Source: Cycas panzhihuaensis | Taxonomy: Eukaryota; Cycadophyta | Direction of reading: 5' to 3' | Length of the DNA: 64,000 bases | NCBI GenBank assembly: GCA_023213395.1 | Contig: CM041465.1 | Location: forward strand, 234,181,741-234,245,740 | Part shown: one piece after another, positions 35,978-46,210 of the stretch | Position numbering within the stretch: the first letter of the stretch is position 1 | How the letters are laid out: each line of letters opens with the position of its first letter | The notes under the pieces: generated by a model | Seen by the model: the letters and a program-made list of their open reading frames with translations, nothing else | Told to the model about the DNA's origin: nothing | The model's database searches: none | Position numbers and translations under genes: made by a program

Positions 35978-37176
35978 CTCTTGGGATGAATGGTTCCTCT
36001 GCTTGGATGATCACCTCCTCTACTATAGCTCCCCCTATTGTTGCCTCTATCTCATTGATCTTTAGCACCACCTCGCCTACCACTTGGGCTATTGGGGTGT
36101 CTCCCCCCTCCAATCCCTCCTCTCCTAGGATCTCTCTATTTACAATAGCTATTGCCACCTCTACCTCTACCACCATAGCTACCACTGCTACTAAGGCTCT
36201 ACTTGTAACTCCCCCTCTGCTTGTTGGTCCTAGTGGTGGTCTATCTTCCCTTACTAGTGCCGATAGACCTACCTCATCTCTTGTAACTCCTATTGGTCCT
36301 GCTCCATCCCCTCTATCTTCACCACTATCATCATCATCCTTATCAATCTTATCTCCTAGCTCTCTACCCTTATCATTACTCTCCTAGTGGATTATTTGAT
36401 AGGGATCCATTGTGTAGTTGGTCAGGGTTAAGAGATCTAATGATGTTACTACCACCAATCGTCATACCTGGACCTGGTCCTAGGTCCCTCTAAACCTTGT
36501 CTATCACCTGTGAACCATGTGGGCCTCGATTAAGATGGGATGTAATCCTCCTGGTGGTACCACCACTCCAAAATGGTAAAAAAACTAGCATTGGAGTAGT
36601 GTACAATAAGAGAAACCTCATCTCCTAGCTACTTGTATCTAGTTTAGCTCTATAATTAGGTTGATTGTTATCAAGGTAGCCCATTTGAACCTCTCACTAG
36701 CCTCACACCTCCTAATACTAGTCATCCAACCTCCTGGAATGTCCCTATAGTTTTACTTCTGAGATATCTGGAATAGAATAGCCAAAGTAATGAGTTTTCT
36801 TATGTGAGGACATATAGATAAGACCATGGCCTAGATTGAGACTCCTTGCCCATCCCATTATCTCTGTCCTATAAAGAATATGGTTGCCTCCCTGTGGGCA
36901 ACATTCGTGCTAGGTAGTGTACCTAGTGATGCTAGTGTCCCTCTTAATGGTACACCTAGGATCCTCCTGATATCCCCAAGTGTAATAGAGATATCTCCTA
37001 CCTATAGGAGGTGGAATACATACCTTTGTCTATCCTAGTGAGAGATGATATCGACTAGGAGGTACTGGTTAAATGCATACTGTAGGGTCCTAATGACCTT
37101 CTGGAGCCTACAACATTGTAGAGTCATCCGTTCCTACTATGTCATCATCTCGATAAAGCTCATCATCACCATACAT

Positions 37177-37207
37177 ATATTCTCATAGTTGTCAACTATG
37201 AGAATAT
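37177..37207. repeat. Perfect 15-bp inverted repeat upstream of the antisense ORF
   Basis: ATATTCTCATAGTTG, one T, then CAACTATGAGAATAT. It lies 10 bp upstream of the likely antisense start codon. Perfect arms in decayed sequence are notable. Could be a cruciform, a palindromic protein site or chance duplication. Confidence 0.9.
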
Positions 37208-38644
37208 CTTGTGGACACTTAAAACTAGTCAGAGATCTACTAATCCCCTCTGCCATATGCTACACCCCCCCTTTGGATGGCTGGAGCTCCATCAGGCTGA
37301 GCAAACCCATCCATTGGGGCCTCTTTTATCTTTTTCTCCTATCCAGCCTCTACCCTATGTCAAACTCTATGGTACCATAGATATTGATGTAGGCCCTACT
37401 ATGAAAATCCTATTTTTCTTAGTAGTCCTACTGTAAAGTTTGTGGTACCAAGACATTTAATGCAGGGCCATGGATACCCCTCCAAAAAGGGGAGGTCACC
37501 TAAAAACTCAAAAAATTTTATCTAAGTGGATCTAACTTGGCCCACTTAACTTGGTCCACTGGGACCAAGGCTACCTAATTCCTTGGTCCTCCCCCTCCCT
37601 GGGCCTCATTCAAGCTCCATGGGGTCCCAATCCCCCTTATAGGGCCTAAAATAAACTTTAAAAACTATAAAAATCCATTAAATATAATGGACAAAATGAA
37701 ATAGCTAGGGGATGATCCATTCACTAGATCATGCCTGATTGTTACCATCTTGTCTCTATGATCCTAATGGTTATCCTCTCTCCCCAATATAATGACTAGA
37801 TCTCTCACTAGGTGCTCCTAAATACTAGCATAGCATTGTTGTGTAAAGGGAAAGGCTCCAGATCTCTCATGGGGCCTGTGAAAATGAACCCCATTTTTAC
37901 CCTTCTCCCCTTTATATACACAAGGTCCCCCAGGGGTACCACTTCTGTTCTCCTTACTGTAATAGCCCTTAGGATCATTCCTCCATCCTCATTCATTTTG
38001 TCTTTAGGGTCTAAGCCCCATTTCACTCCTATAGCCTCCATTTTTCTCCCTTTTGGTGCATTTATGGTGATCCCTTTAGCCTCTTAGAGGTCCATTTTGT
38101 CTCATTTTTTGTGCTACTCCAAAATGTACTCATGTTTATACTCCTTTGACTTATTTTGGTATCCTAAATCCATTTTTTCCATCTATTTGAGCCTTTGAGG
38201 CTCTTGGGAGAAGCTCCTCCTTCCTTTCAGGCCTTTGTAGGCCTTTTTACAACCCCTATGGGCCTCAAAAGGGCATAGTCACTATTCATTTTTTGCCCTT
38301 TCACCAAGTAATCCTCCATCCTTGTTTGTCGCATCCTCGGGCATTGTCTCCTTCTCTTGGATGATCCTGCTTAGGTAGCCTAATGAGTCACCTAATCACC
38401 CAGGCTCCAGGATCATCCCTTCTTTCATTTTGATCTATTCGTACCTCTGAAAGTAGGCCACTAATGAGGTTAAACTATGGTTATCACCAATTTTGTTTCT
38501 TCACTCTGTCCTTTATACCGTCTATGGCATGAGGCCCTTGCACTTTGAGCCTCCTTGTCTACATATTATTTGCTCATATTTACTTGTTAATTATGCTTAT
38601 GACCTTACATAACATCTATCTTGCACAAGGGTGATGGGGGCAAT
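37208..38644 (+). other. Gypsy-B 3' region before Copia-C
   Basis: No gene signal. Contains GGTACC-centred repeats near 37369 and 37442 that recall the GGTACC sites of the LTR U3 (46778), and a TAATGAGGTTAAACTATGG motif at 38463-38481. Ends with the GCAAT target duplication (38640-38644). Confidence 0.55.
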
Positions 38645-39394
38645 TGAAAAGGGTTAATGTCACAAGGTCATTATATTAGTTGATTATTTCTAAAAAGGGT
38701 CTTAAGTGAACTTTAAACTAGATCACTTAAATGAAATTCACTTTCATGTATATTATGTATAATTTCATTTCACTAACTCTAATTCTCCCTCTCTTAATAT
38801 AAAAGTAAAATCTCAATGGAGGAGGCTCATTCTTACCTCCTCATTTTGTGAGAGTTACTTTCTTTCTCTCAAGTCTCTCTTGCTCCCATGTTTACCTTTG
38901 TGTTTAGTGCATGGAGATGAAGGATAGATCCACTCTTTTCATGTGGAATTAGAGATTTCTTCCTTTATATTCCTCACTAACACTTGTAATGAAGCCATCA
39001 CTTCCTTTTCCCCCACAATCCATGTGGTGAAGGAGATTGTGAAAGTGGATTTAGAAATATTTTAAAGTTATTATCATAGTATATTTTGTATTTTTTACTT
39101 TCCCTTTCTCTTTTGTAGTTTTAGAAGTATAATACAAGGATTTGTAAGGCCTAAGGATTATAATCTTTTGGTGGCCATCTATGCTATCTCATTCTTCTTT
39201 TCTTTCGCCTCTTTTTATCCATTTAATAAGAGGAAACGCTGTCAAAAATTTTCTAGCTTTTAGAAGAATGGTTGTAAGGGGTGGTTCTACCCACTTTTTT
39301 TAAAGAATTTCAAATCATTTAAAATATCCATTATTATATACTCTTACCTTACCCATATTGGGATCCTGGTGATAAAAAAATGATGGAAATTTCA
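38645..39394 (+). mobile_element. 5' LTR of Copia-C
   Basis: About 750 bp, TG...CA ends, TATAAAAG promoter candidate at 38798-38805, preceded by GCAAT. The Copia-C2 LTR (62281-63054, minus) is of similar length with related ends (ATGTCATTTCA against GGAAATTTCA). Confidence 0.82.
38798..38805 (+). promoter_or_regulatory. TATA-like box, Copia-C 5' LTR
   Basis: TATAAAAG about 150 bp into the LTR. In Copia-C2 the matching minus-strand place has TTATATAAAG (62890-62881). Confidence 0.45.
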
Positions 39395-39396
39395 TA

Positions 39397-39406
39397 TGGT
39401 ATCATG
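39397..39406 (+). other. Primer-binding site of Copia-C
   Basis: TGGTATCATG two bases after the LTR end matches the start of the copia initiator-Met site TGGTATCAGAGC. Confidence 0.65.
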
Positions 39407-40969
39407 TGTTAATGAGATATTAGCAAGCTAGAATTTTTGTAGAAATAAAATTTGCTTACTGAACTTCATAAGTCTACAAAATCTTCTACAGAGCTCTAAT
39501 TAACTTGATTCCAATTTTCAAAGATGAGGCTCTAAGTCTACATTCCAGCCAAAAATTGGCACCCAATTTTGATGTCATATGAGGAAGTTATTGCTATTTT
39601 AGTAAACAATAGTTATTTTTAGTAATAATTATGAAAAATATATATTCTTCTAACCTTGCGAGGCTACCAAAAAATTTCTAGAACTCATTTGGACCTAATT
39701 CCACTTCCTAAAGATGAAGCTCTGAGTCCAATTTATAGCATAAAAATTGGAACTCCATTTCGATATCATGGGAGAAAGTTATTACTGATTTAGTAAAGAC
39801 TACTTTTTTTTTTATATTAAAAAAAAAGTAAAAAAATATTTTTCCTTTCTTTTTATAAGGCTTAAAATCCCATTACAAAAGTGAGAAAAAAACATATGGA
39901 TTAGAGTAATATTTGGTATCCTCACTCACTTATTAGCACTGCATTTTAGCACTTCAAAATCACTTAAAGTAAGCACTCTAAAGACACTCCAAGTAAGCAC
40001 TCCAAGAAAGCATTCTATTTTTAGTTAAATGTATGTTCGATGTAATTCGATAATTTTTTCCCTCTTTATAAAAGGAACACATCATGTATGCTATTTTCTA
40101 CCATCTTATGCCTATTCACACACTCACCAAGATTGAGATACCTTGGTTGGAAGAATTTTATGCCATAAAGGAGGTGTGGGTTTCAAGTTGGAACTGGACT
40201 AAACTAGAATATTGGTGAGGTTTGGTTAGCCATACCATCATGCCTCAATCAGGGATTATCTTAATAACCAACCAAGAAAACTAAAAATTTAATATATGAT
40301 TAAAATATACCTAATATAATATCTATCATATCCATGGATATACATGTACCACTCTTTAGTGGAGGTATATAGCTACTCATTGGTGAACTGGATGAGGATT
40401 GGGAGTACTTAGGCTCCGTTATGACTTGGATTTCATCACCAAGCACAATTGTAGGTATTGTAGGTGAAGCCAACTTAATTCTACTAGAAGCCTAAGCATA
40501 CCTTCAACAACCTCAACTATATATTGGACATAAGTTAGAGGTTATTGGGTTGATTACACATACTATATTTGAGTTTCAAGTTGTGTATACCTAATGATGT
40601 CAGCTTCTACATTGGCCTATAATCTTGTATTATAATCACTTACTTATTTGTAAAAAGTAATCTATAGTGTAATCATAATCATAGTGCTTCTCATATTCGT
40701 ATTGTGTCAGGTTACTATTTACCACAAGTGTTAGTGGCCAATTTTTATCATAGTGCTTCTCATATTCCTATTGCATTAGGTTAATATTTGTCACAAGTGT
40801 TGGTGACTTTTCTCTAAGTTTCTCCTTTTATCTTTGAGCAACCATTCTCACTTCTTCTTCTTTCTACTAAACTACTTTATTACATCTCCCATTTGTAAAT
40901 AGTAATTGGTCATTTATTGCCATCACTTTTATAGTCCCTTATTCATTTCTTCCCTTCTTAAAAGATACC
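39407..40969 (+). other. Copia-C leader with internal duplications
   Basis: No ORF. Two diverged direct repeats: about 39492-39620 with 39678-39805 (AAAGATGA(G/A)GCTCT(A/G)AGTC and TTTAGTAAA blocks), and 40680-40738 with 40749-40806 (CATAGTGCTTCTCATATTC). These are leader duplications rather than separate elements. Confidence 0.7.
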
Positions 40970-41960
40970 ATGTCTTTACAGTTCAAGCAAAATATGAATT
41001 ACATTCTAAAAGGGAAAGAAAATTGGGACATGTGGTTCATTGGTATTAGAAATGCTACAAAGTATGAAGGTCTGTGGAGAGATCACTTGCAACCTACACC
41101 ATATGTTATAGCTATAACTACCTCAGCTGCTTCTAAATGAGGTGCTCCAACTGCTCCCACTGAAGCTGTAGCTAAATGCCAATGGGAACTTGATGATGAT
41201 AAAATCCATATAGGGATAATGCTCGTCACTGATTATTCCCTGTATAATCTCATTGATGAAGATGTACATGATACAACATGGAAATTTCTAGAAGTTGTTA
41301 AGAAGAACTTTGACACTAAATCAGACTTAGAATTTGTTCACTTAGTGCTGAAGATGAACTAATTGAAAATACAAAAAGGACATGCAAGTGAGACAATCAA
41401 TCTCCTTCATCCAATCAAGAAAGCCATTGATAAATATCTTAAAAATCAATGTACTACATGGGCTTTCTTGATTCAGTCATGTCTCCATATCCCATATTAT
41501 AAAAATCTACTTGAAAGTCTTCAATCTAGTGGCACTTTAAAGACACTAAACATTGAGGCTCTTGTTGATAAGTTCATTGAATTTGATAAGACCTTTGATA
41601 CCAACTTTGCCACTATATTAAATCCACTGGATGCTATTTTTAAAGTGGAAGAAGATCTTTGTTATACTAAAAATCAAGGTCAATATTTTCATAGAGGTGG
41701 TAATTCCTATGGAAGAGGAAGAGGTAGACAACAAGGATAATGTCCTCTTGGTCAACAGGCTCTTTAACTCTAACAAAAATAGTCTCAAGGCCAAGGCCAA
41801 AATTATCAACCTGGACCTAGATCCAATAATCAGAGATAATCCAACCAGCCTAATAATTCTTACGGGACTGGAAATCAAACAATTGTTTACCAAAGGTGTA
41901 ATAGAAAAGGACATTATACCAAAAATTGTAGAACTACCACCAACAACCTACCAAGTTATC
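40970..41960 (+). pseudogene. Copia-C gag relic
   Basis: Starts at ATG 40970 (MSLQFKQNMNYILKGKENWD, where copia gags have NYxxW), one frame to about 41960 with only in-frame stops. Middle segment open 41363-41740, ending in an Arg/Gly-rich stretch GGNSYGRGRGRQQG before a TAA. The zinc knuckle at 41898-41930 reads CNRKGHYTKNC; the first Cys of CX2CX4HX4C has become Tyr (YQRC). Capsid protein that would package RNA. One of the better preserved coding relics here. Confidence 0.85.
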
Positions 41961-42119
41961 AACAATGCCATGATGTACATAATGTTGATAATACTTCTTT
42001 TGAAGATACTTTTGGTGGAATATAATTTTCTCATGCATACCTTCAAAGAATTGGGACCACTTCATCAAATGTTGTTGATAGATCCACTAAGTATATTGAG
42101 GCTCATTATGGCTATGCTT

Positions 42120-42590
42120 ATTCACTTTTGCCTTCATCACTTAGAGTTGCAAATAGTGCCACCTTAAATGCTTTATTGTGGATCATGGATACTAGAGCAA
42201 TACAACATATAATTTGTCATCGCTAGTTCCTTCAGGATTTTGACTTTGAAGTTCATGGTGTTGTATACATGGCTAACAAATCATCTTAGCCAGTCAAAGG
42301 ACTTGGAATTATTTACCTGGAACTCCCAAGACTTCCAAATTTTACACTTGTTAATGTTTTATATATTCTTGCTATGAAATAGAACCTGCTCTCCCTATCC
42401 ACCCTTCTCTCTCATGGATTTGATCTGAGTGTAACCACAAATAATCAAACTCTCTATATCATTCATCCTCCTTCAAATGCTGTGGTTATGACTAGAATTC
42501 TTGATGGAAAACTTTTTCACCTAATTGGCTTACCATCCTCTAAAGCCAACTATGTTGATGATGACTCTACTTTTACCACAACCCTGACTC
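42120..42590 (+). pseudogene. Copia-C protease relic
   Basis: WIMDTRAIQHI at 42179-42211 corresponds to WIxDTGAxxHI; the Gly of the active site is Arg (GGA to AGA at 42194-42196). Followed by VYMANKSS, LVNVLYILAMK, stop, and NLLSLSTLL, the usual copia protease C-terminal pattern. Inactive. Confidence 0.82.
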
Positions 42591-43480
42591 CTCAAGTTGT
42601 CCCAAGCGGCCCTACGACATGCTCATACGGGCCATATTAAAATTGATCATTTAAGAGAACTATATGTCACTCTTCTTGGTATGCCTAGGCTCTCCATAAG
42701 CCCTTCAAATGTGAAGCATGTATCATTGCCAAATCTCAAAGATAGCCCTTTTCTCATAGTTAGTGGAAATTTAGACAACCTTTGTAACTTATACACTTAG
42801 ATATATGTGGTCCTATACCCATCCCTTCTCTCAAACAAAAGTGGTACTATATTACTTTCATTGAAGATTTTACTAAGAAAGTATGGGTTGCTTTTCTTAC
42901 AAAGAAAGATGAAGCTTTTCTTATGTTTTAAGCTTTCAAGGCCTGCATGGAAAATGAATCTAGATTTGAGATCAAAACGCTCAGGACTGACAATGGTGGT
43001 GAGTACACATCCAATGAGTTTGAATCATACCTATGTCAACATGGAATTAAACATCAGACCACTGTTGTAGGTATACCCCAGTAAAATAGAGTTATTGAGT
43101 GCATGAACAGGACCATCATGAACATGGCTCATGTTATGCTAGTATATAAGAATGTCCTTGTTTATCTTTAGGTTGAGGTTATCTAGACTGTTGTGTATTG
43201 CATCAACACTATTAGTCCCTCCAAGATCGGCCCCTCTCCATATGAAATGTGGTGTGGACAAATCCCCTCTATCTCCTATTTCAAAAATTTTGGCTCTACT
43301 TGTTATGCTCACATTCTGGAGGAACATAGAAACAAGACCCAAGATAGAGCCATCAAAGATATTTTTGTCGAATACCCTATGTCCAAAAAGGGGTACAAGG
43401 TTTTCATACCTTCATAGTATAAAATTATCATCACTAGAGATGTTATCTTTATGGAGACTGAAGATCAATTACTCAGACTT
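42591..43480 (+). pseudogene. Copia-C integrase relic
   Basis: GAG-pre-integrase/HHCC region near 42600-42750 is split between frames (RHAHTGHIKIDHLREL then CEACIIAKSQ). The core keeps all three catalytic residues: HLDICGP near 42800, LRTDNGGEYTSNEF near 42985 and VIECMNRT near 43095. GIPQ is followed by a stop. The SPYEMWCGQIP and YAHILEEHRNKTQDRA blocks give the copia integrase C-terminus. Confidence 0.85.
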
Positions 43481-43971
43481 GACTCTAAGATGCCTTTATA
43501 TTGATTTTAATGCTGCTACTGAATTTGATGTCCAGATTCCAAAATTTAGAGGGTGAGATGCTCAATAGTTTCTCAAAATCTTGGAATCTAATAATAAAGC
43601 CTCAGAGGATACAATTTATGACTCCCAACCAATATGTACACATCCAACATCATCGTTTATGAATAGCCAAGTTGACAAAGGCAAAGTCATAACAGAAGAA
43701 TCATCTTCTTTAACATCTATGGCTAGCTCATCTTCTCCAACATTATCAACTTTCTCTATGGTAAACATTTCACATGATCCTTTTTAGGATCAAAACGAAG
43801 ACCAAAAGGTTGTGGAAATGAAAACCTCATTCCCAACTCAAGGTTGTCATGAAACCTACCAGCTACACAAGGATATATGACCACATGAGGTAGGTAAAAC
43901 TAGTAGTACTTTTCGTTAAGCTTGAACTAACAAAATTGTACCTTACTCTTAATAAAGAGCCCCTAAGATAC

Positions 43972-44877
43972 CAAGAAGCTATAAAGCATGCATCTTGGAG
44001 AAATTCCATGAACAAAGAGTACCAATCTCTTATCAAGAATGGTACATGGGAGCTTATTGATCTACCACTTGGATGAAAGGTAGTTCAAAATAAATAGGTA
44101 TTCAAAAATAAGTACAGATTAGATGACACCCTAAAAAAATACAAGGCGAGGTTGGTAGCAAAAGGATTCACGTAAAGGGGAGGCATTGACTACATTGAAA
44201 TCTTTGCTTCTATAACTAAGTGGCCTACAATAATAACTTTTGTAGCCTTGGCTACTCAACAGGGTTGAAAAATCTACCAACTCAATGTTAAGACCACATT
44301 TCTCAATGGGGACCTTAAAGAAGAAATTTACATGGATCAACTAGAAGGATACAAGATTGTTGATTAGGAGCATAAGGCTTGTAGGCTCAGAAAGTCCTTG
44401 TATGGCCTAAAGCAAGCCCCTCATGCTTGGTTTACCAAGTTATCTGAAAGAATGAGGCAACTTAGAGATGAGGTTTGTGACTATCAAGATATTGATGTAA
44501 CATTAATCATCAAACACCAAAATGATAAAGTCACTTACCTCTTAATCTCTATGGATGATATGCTAATAACAGGGAATAGTGAATAGGTAATCAACCATCT
44601 GAAGAAGGACCTTACTAAAAATTTTGAATTATCTGACCTCAAGTTGATGAGATATTACTTGGGAATTGAAGTAACTCAAAAGAATGGCAAAATATTTCTC
44701 TACCAAGAAAAATATATCAACGATCTTCTGATAAAGTTTCAGTTGGAAGATGCTCGACCAGTGGATACACCTATGGTGCCTAATATTAAACTCTCAGTTG
44801 ATGGTGACACTAAGGAGGCAAATGTAATACTCTACGGGCAACTTGTAGGTAGCAGCATCTATACTACTATACAAGGC
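43972..44877 (+). pseudogene. Copia-C reverse transcriptase relic
   Basis: Copia RT blocks in one main frame: [70 protein letters not shown] (from 44392), catalytic SMDDMLITGN near 44548 where YVDDM is usual (Tyr lost, Asp pair kept), MRYYLGIEV and DTPMVPN. Stops are scattered but two stretches of 62 and 78 codons are open. Confidence 0.87.
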
Positions 44878-45481
44878 TAGATATTACATACTCTATCAAC
44901 ATTCTTGCAAGATTCATGACAAATCCTAAGTAGAATCATTGGCAAGCTATAATACGAGTGTTAAGGTACCTAAAGACAACCAGTAAATATGGTCTATTAT
45001 ATGAACCCAATGCAGAATTTAAACTTTATACATACAAAGACTTAGGCTTTGCCAGAGATAAAGACATAGGGAGATCTATGTCTGCATATGTAACATTTCT
45101 TGGAATGACACCAATATTATGGAGATCTAGATGATAGAAGATAGTTGTAGACTCAACTACTAAAGTTGAATATATTGCTACTTTTAAGACAAGTAAGGAG
45201 GTGATATGGCTTAGAAAATTTATTGAATATATTAAATTCCACGTAAATAAGTTCTACTAGCTTATATGTAGGTAATCAATCTATAATCCAAATGGCTAAA
45301 AATCCTATATTTCATGATCGTACAAAACATATAAGTACGTAAGTCTACAGGATTAGAGAACTAGTTCATGATGGCACAATTCAACTAGAGTACTACCCCA
45401 TAGCAAATCAAGTGGCTAATATCTTCACTAAACCACTGAAGAGGGTGAAGTTTGAACTATTTCGAAAGTAACTTGGCCTTA
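44878..45481 (+). pseudogene. Copia-C RNase H relic
   Basis: The middle of the domain is frameshifted; after it the frame gives SLYVGNQSIIQMAKNPIFHD, RTKHIST, ELVHDGTIQLEYYP, VANIFTKPLKRVKFELF, the standard C-terminus of copia polyproteins. The same block is on the minus strand in Copia-C2. Confidence 0.8.
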
Positions 45482-45934
45482 GGGCCTCCATCTCTAACTG
45501 ATTGAAAGAGATGATAATAGGACAATCATACTCTATCTCATTCATGAAAATCCCTTGTGGGCACAAAAAGACAAGAGTAAGTCTTTGCTCTATCCCATTT
45601 GTGAAAACCCCTTATAGGCATGAAAGAACAAGGGTTGTATCATTTTGGAAAATCAGAACCCATGAAAACCTAAAAGGGCATGGGGGATGACCAAATGGTA
45701 TACGGAGAATTAGCATATTTCAACTATAAAATCCATTATATTGATTAGCTATCTGACTTCATTTAAAGAGTCACATGAGCTAGGTTAGTAGATTAGAAAA
45801 TATGTGGGTTTTCTTCCCCATGAGAGTTTCCCATAAAAGTGTCATAGTAGTTTACTTTGTAAGAGGCTCAAATGAAGACCTCCTAGAATAGAATAAAATA
45901 TGATGAAATGACCTTCTACCATTAAGGGGGAGAT
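45482..45934 (+). other. Copia-C 3' untranslated region and PPT
   Basis: A repeated phrase CTAT(C/T)(C/T)CATT..TGAAAA(T/C)CCCTT occurs at about 45534 and 45592, and a third, weaker copy follows. The same doubled block is in Copia-C2 (63360-63480), so it is an old part of the family. The polypurine tract AAGGGGGAGA (45924-45933) adjoins the LTR. Confidence 0.7.
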
Positions 45935-45981
45935 TGAAAAGGATTAATGTCACAAGGTCATTACATTAGTTGATCTTTTTA
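45935..45981 (+). mobile_element. 3' LTR remnant of Copia-C (47 bp)
   Basis: The first 42 bp match the 5' LTR start (TGAAAAGG(G/A)TTAATGTCAC...GTTGAT). Then only CTTTTTA remains before the GCAAT duplication. About 700 bp are missing inside the LTR while both outer ends survive. Confidence 0.7.
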
Positions 45982-45986
45982 GCAAT

Positions 45987-46210
45987 CCCCTCATCCCCTC
46001 ATCCTTTCATACTAGACTCTTGGGCAACACATAGGTAGCCCTTATGCCACTCCTTTCTCTCCTTGTCCATGTGCTCTACCATGACACCTTCCACTCCCTT
46101 TAGATGATGACACATTTTGCATTAGTGGACAATACTAATCTTTTTGTATTGATAACATTTGCCATTCCCAGATGCTCTTGAGTAATGAGGCTCTACTACC
46201 AAGGGGGCAG
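45987..46210 (+). other. Gypsy-B 3' region after Copia-C, with PPT
   Basis: Non-coding continuation of Gypsy-B. It ends in AAGGGGGCAG (46201-46210), the polypurine tract next to the 3' LTR. Confidence 0.7.

Larger units (their letters stand above)
35110..37166 (-). pseudogene. Antisense ORF relic in Gypsy-B: PMD-like domain, intron candidate, coiled coil
   Basis: Minus-strand coding relic, opposite to the element. Likely start ATGATGAGC at 37166. Early residues include RTLQYAFNQYLLVDIISH, RYVFHLL, then VGDISITLGDIRRILGVPLR (37003-36944) and GTLASLGTLPSTNVAHREAT. The pattern of a short helical lead, YVFHLPxGE-like block and ITLxDxRRILGxPLRG resembles the start of the plant mobile domain (PF10536). 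An acidic stretch follows (36185-35960). After a candidate intron come EVIICKIFPQVYV and a strong heptad-like segment with VVQLxGTLDGLQAxRDxLVV and ERDTLQG (about 35640-35530). Gln codons are often TAG. Role unknown. Confidence 0.62.
38645..45981 (+). mobile_element. Copia-C: Ty1/copia retrotransposon with a collapsed 3' LTR
   Basis: 5' LTR 38645-39394, PBS, leader, gag, protease, integrase, RT, RNase H, PPT, 3' LTR remnant of 47 bp (45935-45981). Target duplication GCAAT flanks it (38640-38644, 45982-45986). Inserted in the Gypsy-B 3' region, the innermost layer of the stack. A relative in reverse orientation (Copia-C2) starts at 62281. Confidence 0.9.

Noticed and set aside
36000-36390. 133-codon plus-strand Ser/Thr/Pro-rich open frame
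   Set aside because: It is the complement of the acidic, Gly-rich part of the antisense ORF relic; codon bias of that strand makes the complement open.
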